From: Mycolicibacterium goodii
Lineage (GTDB): Bacteria; Actinomycetota; Actinomycetes; Mycobacteriales; Mycobacteriaceae
Direction of reading: 5' to 3'
Length of the DNA: 64,000 bases
Assembly: GCF_022370755.2 (NCBI RefSeq)
Contig: NZ_CP092364.2
Location: 4,898,001 to 4,962,000, forward strand
The stretch's first letter is position 1; every line of letters begins with the position of its first letter. The notes beneath the pieces were generated by a model, which saw only the letters and a list, made by a program, of their open reading frames with translations, was not told where the DNA came from and did not search any database. Below, piece by piece: positions 56,269-64,000 of the stretch. Made by a program: the position numbers and the translations under genes.

Positions 56269-57860
56269 CGGCGCAGACCCTGATCCCGTTGCCGGTGCTG
56301 ATTCCCACCCTGGCGGCGGCGATGACGCTCATCGCGGGCCGACGTCCCCACCTACAGCGGGCCATCGCCCAGATCGCGCTGACCGCGGTGGTCGCGGTGT
56401 GTGGTGTCCTGCTGTATCTGTCCGACCGGGACGGCACGCTGGTCCTGCATGTCGGCGGCTGGGAACAGTCCGTCCCCGGCATGGGCCCACTGGGCATCAC
56501 GCTCGTGGTGGACCGGCTCTCGGCGCTGATGCTCGTGGTGTCGTCGATCGTGCTGTTGGCGGTGGTCGTGTACGCCATCGGTCAGGGCATCCGCGACGGC
56601 GACGAACGCCAGCCGGTGTCGATCTTCATGCCGACGTATCTGGTGCTGTCGGCAGGCGTGTACACCGCGTTCCTCGCCGGTGACCTGTTCAACCTGTTCG
56701 TCGGGTTCGAGGTGCTGCTGGCCGCGAGCTTCGTGCTCCTGACCATCGGCGCGAGCGCCGACCGTGTCCGCGCCGGCATCTCCTACGTGCTGGTGTCGAT
56801 GGTGTCGTCGATGATCTTCCTGATCGGCATCGCGCTGGTGTACGCATCCACGGGCACGCTGAACCTGGCCGAACTCGGCGTCCGCCTCACCGATCTGCCA
56901 CCCGGGACCCGCACGGCGATCTTCGCGGTGCTGCTGGTGGCGTTCGGCATCAAGGCGGCGGTGTTCCCGTTGTCGGCGTGGCTGCCCGACTCCTACCCCA
57001 CCGCCCCCGCACCGGTCACCGCGGTGTTCGCCGGGTTGCTGACGAAAGTCGGTGTGTACGCGATCATCCGGGCCCACTCGCTGCTGTTCCCCGACGGCGG
57101 TCTCGACTCGGTGCTGCTCGTTGCGGGTCTGCTGACGATGGTGATCGGCATCCTGGGTGCCATCGCGCAGAGCGACATCAAACGTCTGTTGTCGTTCACG
57201 CTCGTCAGCCACATCGGCTACATGGTGTTCGGCATCGCGTTGGGCAACGAACTCGGCATGGCAGGCGCCATCTACTACGTCGCCCACCACATCGTGGTGC
57301 AGACGACGCTGTTTCTGGTGGTGGGGCTCATCGAACGCCAGGCCGGCGCGTCGACCCTGCAGCGCCTCGGCGGTCTGGCCGCCGCCAGCCCCGTGCTGGC
57401 GTTCGTGTGGGTGGTCCCGGCGCTGAATCTCGGTGGCATCCCACCGTTCTCGGGCTTCATCGGCAAGATCGCGCTCATGGAGGCCGGTGCCGCGAACGGC
57501 TCGGCCCTGGCGTGGATCCTCGTTGCCGGTGGTGTGGTGACGAGCCTGCTGACGCTGTACGTCGTCGCACGCGTGTGGACCAAGGCGTTCTGGCGCACCC
57601 GCGCCGACGCACCCGAGGGCCATCTGTCGCAGGCCGCTCCTGCCGTGCTGCTCGACGACGGCCAGGACATCGAGTTCGCCGATCGAGAAGGCGTGGGGCG
57701 CATGCCCGTCGGCATGCTGGTCCCCACCGGCCTACTGATCGTGGTGGGTCTGGTGCTGACCGTCGCCGCGGGACCGATCTTCGCGTTCAGTGAGCGCGCG
57801 GCCGCCGAGGTCATCGACCGCGGGCAGTACATCACCGCCGTGCTGGGAGAGCCACGATGA
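56265..57860 (+). CDS. mnhD: Na+/H+ antiporter subunit D
   Basis: A 531-residue NuoN/NuoM-like proton-translocating subunit with about 14 TM helices. It carries FNLFVGFEVLLAASFVLL with the Glu, VFPLSAWLPDSYPTAPAPVTAVFAGLLTKVG with the Lys, and SDIKRLLSFTLVSHIGYMVFG. These lines are typical of Mrp D. The start overlaps mnhC (ATGA) and the stop overlaps mnhE. Confidence 0.95.
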   Translation: MTAQTLIPLPVLIPTLAAAMTLIAGRRPHLQRAIAQIALTAVVAVCGVLLYLSDRDGTLVLHVGGWEQSVPGMGPLGITLVVDRLSALMLVVSSIVLLAVVVYAIGQGIRDGDERQPVSIFMPTYLVLSAGVYTAFLAGDLFNLFVGFEVLLAASFVLLTIGASADRVRAGISYVLVSMVSSMIFLIGIALVYASTGTLNLAELGVRLTDLPPGTRTAIFAVLLVAFGIKAAVFPLSAWLPDSYPTAPAPVTAVFAGLLTKVGVYAIIRAHSLLFPDGGLDSVLLVAGLLTMVIGILGAIAQSDIKRLLSFTLVSHIGYMVFGIALGNELGMAGAIYYVAHHIVVQTTLFLVVGLIERQAGASTLQRLGGLAAASPVLAFVWVVPALNLGGIPPFSGFIGKIALMEAGAANGSALAWILVAGGVVTSLLTLYVVARVWTKAFWRTRADAPEGHLSQAAPAVLLDDGQDIEFADREGVGRMPVGMLVPTGLLIVVGLVLTVAAGPIFAFSERAAAEVIDRGQYITAVLGEPR

Positions 57861-58396
57861 GACGACTGCTGCTTCGTGCCTGGGTGCTGTGCTTCCTCGT
57901 GCTGGTGTGGGTCCTGCTGTGGGGTGACCTGTCGCTGGCCAACATCGTCGGGGGCACCATCATCGCCGTGGCGATCACGGTGCTGTTGCCTCTGCCCGCG
58001 GTGCCGGTGGAAGGCAAGCTGCATCCACTGTCGCTTCTGAAATTGCTGGTGTGGGTGGTCTACCACCTCATCGTGTCGTCGGTTCAGGTGGCGTGGTTGG
58101 CGATTCGTCCCGGTCCGCCGCCGTTGACCGCGGTGCTGCGCGCGCATCTGGCGTTGAAGTCCGATCTGGTGCTCGCACTCGCGGTCAACATCATGAACCT
58201 GACGCCGGGCACCATCGTGCTGGAGATCGACCAGACCCGCCGGATGATCTACGTGCACGTGCTCGACGTGGGCTCCGACCGCGCGGTCAACCGGTTCTAC
58301 ACCCAGATCGATCAGCTACAGCGGTTGCTCGTCGCCGCGTTCGAACGCGAAGCCGACTGGCAACCGTCAGCGGAGAAGGAGGTCGACGCCTCATGA
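57857..58396 (+). CDS. mnhE: Na+/H+ antiporter subunit E
   Basis: A 179-residue MnhE subunit with N-terminal TM segments (AWVLCFLVLVWVLLWGDLSLANIVGG) and a soluble domain (LRAHLALKSDLVLALAVNIMNLTPGTIVLEIDQTRRMIYVHVLDVGS). The family pattern is clear. It overlaps mnhD and mnhF by four bases each. Confidence 0.93.
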   Translation: MRRLLLRAWVLCFLVLVWVLLWGDLSLANIVGGTIIAVAITVLLPLPAVPVEGKLHPLSLLKLLVWVVYHLIVSSVQVAWLAIRPGPPPLTAVLRAHLALKSDLVLALAVNIMNLTPGTIVLEIDQTRRMIYVHVLDVGSDRAVNRFYTQIDQLQRLLVAAFEREADWQPSAEKEVDAS

Positions 58397-58683
58397 ACTG
58401 GGTTTGGGGTATCGCCGCGGCGATGCTCACCGCGGCCGCGGCGATCACGATGTTCCGGCTGTTGGCCGGTCCGAGCACGCTGGATCGTCTGGTCGCGCTG
58501 GACACCCTGGTGGCGGTCACGCTGTGCTCGATCGGCACCTGGGCCGCGTTCAGCCTCGACACCACGGTGACCTACAGCATGACCGCGCTGGCGTTGATCA
58601 GCTTCGTCGGCTCCGTCAGCGTCGCGCGCTTCCGTGTGCCCGACACCGACGAGCCCCTGCCACCGCGTCGGAGGAAACCGTGA
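58393..58683 (+). CDS. mnhF: Na+/H+ antiporter subunit F
   Basis: A 96-residue MnhF, three TM helices (WGIAAAMLTAAAAITMFRLLAGPSTLDRLVALDTLVAVTLCSIG). It starts at the ATG at 58393 inside the mnhE stop. The longer frame beginning within mnhE is a shadow. Its TGA overlaps the mnhG GTG. Confidence 0.92.
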   Translation: MNWVWGIAAAMLTAAAAITMFRLLAGPSTLDRLVALDTLVAVTLCSIGTWAAFSLDTTVTYSMTALALISFVGSVSVARFRVPDTDEPLPPRRRKP

Positions 58684-59033
58684 ACGTCCCCGACATCATC
58701 ACCGCGGTCCTCATCCTCGGCGGGTCGTCCCTGGCCCTGACCGCGGCCATGGGCATCGTCCGCTTCCCCGACACGCTGTCACGCATGCACGCGGCCACCA
58801 AGCCCCAGGTGCTGGGCCTGCTGCTGGTGATCGCGGGTGCGGTGATCCGGTTGCGCGGCAACGCCGACGTCGGCATGCTGCTGCTCGCCGGGGTGTTCAC
58901 GATCATCACCGCACCGGTGATCGCCAACCGCGTCGGTCAGCTCGCCTATCGCGAGCAGAACATCCGTGACGACCTGCTGACCCGCGATGAGATGGCCGAG
59001 CTCGGGGAATCCGACCCGCATCGGCGGGGTTGA
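58680..59033 (+). CDS. mnhG: Na+/H+ antiporter subunit G
   Basis: A 117-residue MnhG (VPDIITAVLILGGSSLALTAAMGIVRFPDTLSRMHAATKPQVLGLLLVI). The family's FPDTLSRMHAATKP line is intact. The GTG start overlaps mnhF. It ends the antiporter operon just before the hairpin at 59059-59114. Confidence 0.93.
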   Translation: MNVPDIITAVLILGGSSLALTAAMGIVRFPDTLSRMHAATKPQVLGLLLVIAGAVIRLRGNADVGMLLLAGVFTIITAPVIANRVGQLAYREQNIRDDLLTRDEMAELGESDPHRRG

Positions 59034-59058
59034 GCCTCAAGCGTCCCGAGATGCAGGG

Positions 59059-59114
59059 CGAGTGTGAAACCTCTGCGAATAAATCGCCAAAAAATCGCAG
59101 GGGTTCCACACTCG
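59059..59114. terminator. Long hairpin between convergent mnhG and Lon-N genes
   Basis: CGAGTGTGAAACCTCTGCGA (59059-59078) and TCGCAGGGGTTCCACACTCG (59095-59114) pair at 18 of 20 positions around a 16-base A-rich loop. It is well placed to terminate the mnh operon and the convergent gene. Confidence 0.75.
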
Positions 59115-59151
59115 AAATAGTTAACGCCGCGATCAGCTGATCTATTCAAGC

Positions 59152-59778
59152 CTATTCGGAGAGCTGGAACTCGACCATCGCGGTGACCGTGTCGACTGCT
59201 TCGCTCAGGGCCGCCAGCCTCGCGGCCTCGGTGGGTGCCGACAGCACCGAGTAGCGATCGGCCTGCCCCATCGGCACACGTGCGGCCAGGGCGTACAGCC
59301 GATTATCTGGGTCCAGGCCCGCGGCGGCGACGATGTCACGGCTGGGCACCGGTTTCCCGCTGGCCTCCCCGATCAGGTCGAACAGGGCCACTATGCGTTC
59401 CTCGACCGCGGCGACCTGGGACGGGTCGACGGGCTCACCGGGCTCGTCGGGCCACGGCTCGATGTCGGCGCGCGGGTAGGGCGCGTCGTCGAGCCACTGC
59501 TGCACCCGAATGCGCTCACCGAGCACGCACATCAGCCGGTACCTGTTGGCGCCGAAGTCCTGGCAGTCGATGATGCGGGCCAGCGTCCCGACATCACACC
59601 GTTTGTCCCCGCCGCCCACTTCGCGGCCCGCCGCGATCAGCACGACTCCGAACGCCGGTTCCGGCATGGCCATGCAGTCGCTGACCAATGCCAGATACCG
59701 GGGTTCGAAGATCCGCAGCGGCAGTTCCTCGCCCGGCAGCATCGCCACTTCGAGCGGAAACATCGGGGTGACCGTCAT
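59152..59778 (-). CDS. Lon N-terminal (LonN/PUA-like) domain protein
   Basis: A 208-residue protein containing only the substrate-binding N-terminal domain of Lon protease, no ATPase or peptidase (Rv0434-like). It shows PMFPLEVAMLPGEELPLRIFEPRYLALVSDCM, FGVVLIAAGREVGGG and NRYRLMCVLGERIRVQQWLDDAPYPRADIEPW. A regulatory or adaptor role is plausible; none is proven. The ATG at 59778 places the domain start correctly; a longer frame starts at 59829. Confidence 0.85.
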   Translation of the reverse strand: MTVTPMFPLEVAMLPGEELPLRIFEPRYLALVSDCMAMPEPAFGVVLIAAGREVGGGDKRCDVGTLARIIDCQDFGANRYRLMCVLGERIRVQQWLDDAPYPRADIEPWPDEPGEPVDPSQVAAVEERIVALFDLIGEASGKPVPSRDIVAAAGLDPDNRLYALAARVPMGQADRYSVLSAPTEAARLAALSEAVDTVTAMVEFQLSE

Positions 59779-59886
59779 GCGGCCAGGATGGTCCCTGACC
59801 GGCATCAGGTCAATGCGGCGCACGATCATCCCCGTGCGGGCACTCGGCGCTTAGAACGGTTGCTGTGCGGCTAGTAGCCTCTGTGC

Positions 59887-60906
59887 ATGCCCACGCCACC
59901 GGAGCTTTCGGGGAACCGGCCACTGCAATCCGATCCGGTGGCCGGCGATCTCGACTCCCTCGACCGGCAACTGATTCACCACCTGCAGATCGACGGCCGT
60001 ATTCCCTACGCAGAGCTGGCACGTCGTATCGAGGTCACAGAAAAGACTGTGCGCCGCCGTGTTTCGCGACTGCTCGACGAGAACTTCGTGACGATCGCAG
60101 CGGTGACCGATCCGGCACTCCTCGGATTCGGTTCGCTGGCCCTGGCGCTGGTGACCACCGACGGCACACGGTCGCCGGTCGATATGGCCGCCGAACTCGC
60201 GCAGCTGCCGGAAACCGATTACGTGACGGCGACAACGGGTCCGTACGCGGTGGTGCTGGAGTTGGTGTGCACCGATGCACGTGAACTTCACGACGTCGCG
60301 TTCGGCGCGATCGCCCGGACACCCGGTGTGCGTTCCGTCGAACTTCTGCCGTATCTGCGCCTGCACTATCAACAAGCGGGTTTCTCGGCCACACTCACCG
60401 ACCACGGGGTTCGGCCGCGCACGCTCGACGAGACCGACCGCGCGATCCTGTCCCGGCTGGCGGTCGACGGGCGGGCGGCTTTTCGAGATTTCGCCTCGGC
60501 CCTCGGCGTCTCGGAGACCACGATCCGTTTCCGGTACAACCGCCTGCTGGAATCCAATGCCGCCAGGGTGATGTGCATCGTCAACCCCCTGCGTCTCGGC
60601 TACCGCTACAGCAGCTGGGTGGCCATCCGTGTGGGAGGCCGCACCCGTGCCGAAGAGGTGGCCGAGGCGCTGACCCGGTTGGACGCGGTGTCCTACGTCG
60701 CCATCACGGCCGGGCGGTGGGATGTGTTGACCGAGGTGATCACGAGAACGGGTGAAGATCTCATCGCCGTCTTGGATGGCGACATCCGCGGGATCGACGG
60801 CGTGGTCAGCGTCGAGTCGTGGATCTACATCACCTGCCACTACAAGGCTGTCCGTCCCCGTCGCAGGCAGGCGGTTGCCGGCGGCGATGACGCCGATCCC
60901 CTTTGA
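59887..60906 (+). CDS. Lrp/AsnC regulator with two HTH-RAM repeats
   Basis: A 339-residue tandem Lrp/AsnC-type regulator. The first HTH (about 20-70: LDSLDRQLIHHLQIDGRIPYAELARRIEVTEKTVRRRVSRLL) and its ligand domain run to about 165. A second HTH follows (TLDETDRAILSRLAVDGRAAFRDFASALGVSETTIRFRYNRLL), then a second RAM domain ending SWIYITCHYKAV. The halves are homologous, so this is a fused pseudo-dimer. The target genes are unknown; it stands alone, divergent from the Lon-N gene. Confidence 0.88.
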   Translation: MPTPPELSGNRPLQSDPVAGDLDSLDRQLIHHLQIDGRIPYAELARRIEVTEKTVRRRVSRLLDENFVTIAAVTDPALLGFGSLALALVTTDGTRSPVDMAAELAQLPETDYVTATTGPYAVVLELVCTDARELHDVAFGAIARTPGVRSVELLPYLRLHYQQAGFSATLTDHGVRPRTLDETDRAILSRLAVDGRAAFRDFASALGVSETTIRFRYNRLLESNAARVMCIVNPLRLGYRYSSWVAIRVGGRTRAEEVAEALTRLDAVSYVAITAGRWDVLTEVITRTGEDLIAVLDGDIRGIDGVVSVESWIYITCHYKAVRPRRRQAVAGGDDADPL

Positions 60907-60958
60907 GTCGCGAAATCATCTGCGAAACAGCATCATTCGCGCGCACGCCCGTGAACCG

Positions 60959-61399
60959 TCAGCGCGGGGGCTCACGGTTGATCGCGTCGACCACCGTGGT
61001 GTCGGGGTTCGGGGCGATCACACACATCGTGCCGACGAGGGTGACCCACAGCAGCGGATTGCGCTTGAGCCCCGGATAGCCGCTGTCGCCGAGCAGTTCG
61101 ACCATTCCGAGCTTGGTCGCCTCGTCCATCGAGGCATACTCACGGCAGGTGGTGGCCAACCCGTTCGGCGGCGGCGTGCTCGGACCACCGCTGCCCGCAC
61201 TCGGCGGCGGGAACAGCGGTGTGCGTGGAGCCGCGGTGGGTGTGCGGGTGGGCGTACGCCTCGTGGTCGACGGGGCGCTCTCGGATTGCGCAATGCGGAC
61301 CTGCGCCGGATCGGCTTTCGGTGTCCCCTCGGTGACCGTGGTACAGCCCGCGATCCCGACCATCGCCACAGCGAGCCCAGCAACCATCAATCGCCGCAT
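60959..61399 (-). CDS. Putative lipoprotein with DUF732-like C-terminus
   Basis: A 146-residue protein. The signal peptide MRRLMVAGLAVAMVGIAGC ends in a lipobox (GIAGC), so it is probably membrane-anchored. A Ser/Thr/Pro-rich linker follows (STTRRTPTRTPTAAPRTPLFPPPSAG), then a small domain with two Cys (ATTCREYASMDEATKLGMVELLGDSGYPG, GTMCVIAPN). No function is recognised. The ATG at 61399 is preferred over the earlier frame from 61426. Confidence 0.7.
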   Translation of the reverse strand: MRRLMVAGLAVAMVGIAGCTTVTEGTPKADPAQVRIAQSESAPSTTRRTPTRTPTAAPRTPLFPPPSAGSGGPSTPPPNGLATTCREYASMDEATKLGMVELLGDSGYPGLKRNPLLWVTLVGTMCVIAPNPDTTVVDAINREPPR

Positions 61400-61409
61400 G
61401 GGTTCAACC

Positions 61410-63709
<2,300 letters not shown>

Positions 63710-63757
63710 CGCGTCCACTGTATCGAGCGAATCGCCCGATCCGTCACCGCGTGAGCC

Positions 63758-64000
63758 TCACTTGCTGATGTCGAAGCCCAGCCGGCGTGCGGCACGGGCC
63801 TTCTGCCGGCTGGCGCGCAACCGGCGGAGACGTTTGACCAGCATGGGGTCGGCAGCCAGAGCCTCGGGTCGGTCCACCAACGCGTTCAGCACCTGGTAAT
63901 ACCGTGTGGCCGACATCGAGAACAGCTCTTTGATGGCGTCTTCCTTGCTGCCCGCGTACTTCCACCACTGGCGCTCGAACGCCAAGATGTCGTGTTCGCG
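63758..64000 (-). CDS. DUF3263 protein (Rv0430-like), 5' end outside window
   Basis: Open to the window edge, so the start is missing; the visible part begins REHDILAFERQWWKYAGSKE. It continues AIKELFSMSATRYYQVLNALVDRPEALAADPMLVKRLRRLRASRQKARAARRLGF. This is the DUF3263 pattern: a small basic protein conserved in mycobacteria with unknown role. Its place before the virR-like gene matches Rv0430. Confidence 0.85.
   Translation of the reverse strand, partial: REHDILAFERQWWKYAGSKEDAIKELFSMSATRYYQVLNALVDRPEALAADPMLVKRLRRLRASRQKARAARRLGFDISK

Overview
The window reads as chromosome of a fast-growing mycobacterium (Mycolicibacterium smegmatis group). This rests on high-GC, codon-biased sequence, a mycolic-acid methyltransferase, leaderless GTG/ATG starts, GroEL2 with a Gly-Met tail, and gene order. 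From right to left the order matches M. tuberculosis Rv0430-Rv0440 (Rv0430-like, virR, sodC, carboxylate-amine ligase, Lon-N protein, AAA ATPase, pssA, psd, moeA2, SDR, groEL2). At the left end it matches Rv0457c-Rv0465c (prolyl oligopeptidase, aldehyde dehydrogenase, DUF779 protein, mycolate methyltransferase, lpdC, small membrane protein, CMD protein, ramB). The species assignment and synteny come from recall of known genomes, not a search.

Layout. 0-9.5 kb: central carbon and aldehyde metabolism (hemerythrin-like protein, RamB, Lpd, methyltransferase, ALDH/DUF779, oligopeptidase). 9.5-11.9 kb: a compositionally distinct three-gene cassette that looks like a type VII secretion effector with an EspC-like partner and a membrane immunity protein. 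11.9-22.6 kb: accessory metabolism and signalling (PPK2, HD hydrolase, ALDH, PAP2, DinB-like protein, Ser/Thr kinase plus companion, VOC protein, amidohydrolase, FMN-binding protein) and a first DUF559 gene bracketed by hairpin repeats. 22.7-24.6 kb: groEL2 with two CIRCE operators and a strong terminator. 24.6-36.7 kb: TetR/SDR pair, a GntR-controlled lyase/MFS operon, cupin, a periplasmic molybdenum aldehyde oxidoreductase operon (paoABC), a helicase and a HAD phosphatase. 36.7-46.7 kb: two PH-domain membrane proteins, then SDR-moeA and psd-pssA-AAA ATPase, a TetR-SRPBCC fusion and a DUF1707 protein behind a tandem palindrome. 46.7-52.8 kb: two-component system, CBS-domain protein and ArsB-like permease, a second DUF559 gene bracketed by near-identical hairpins, and an FAD monooxygenase. 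52.9-59.0 kb: complete mnhA(B)CDEFG (Mrp) Na+/H+ antiporter operon. 59.1-64 kb: Lon-N protein, double Lrp regulator, lipoprotein, carboxylate-amine ligase, sodC, virR-like gene and a DUF3263 gene running off the window.

Most unusual structures: (1) two DUF559/AbiEi-like single-gene loci, each flanked by direct copies of a locus-specific ~60-nt hairpin, which suggests an undescribed mobile or self-protecting element; (2) the orphan T7SS toxin-immunity-like cassette; (3) a tandem 21-bp palindromic repeat before the DUF1707 gene; (4) a TetR-SRPBCC fusion; (5) shared 10-bp operator-like motifs in the GntR/MFS locus. No rRNA, tRNA, CRISPR array or transposase was seen. No gene-free stretch exceeds 300 bases.
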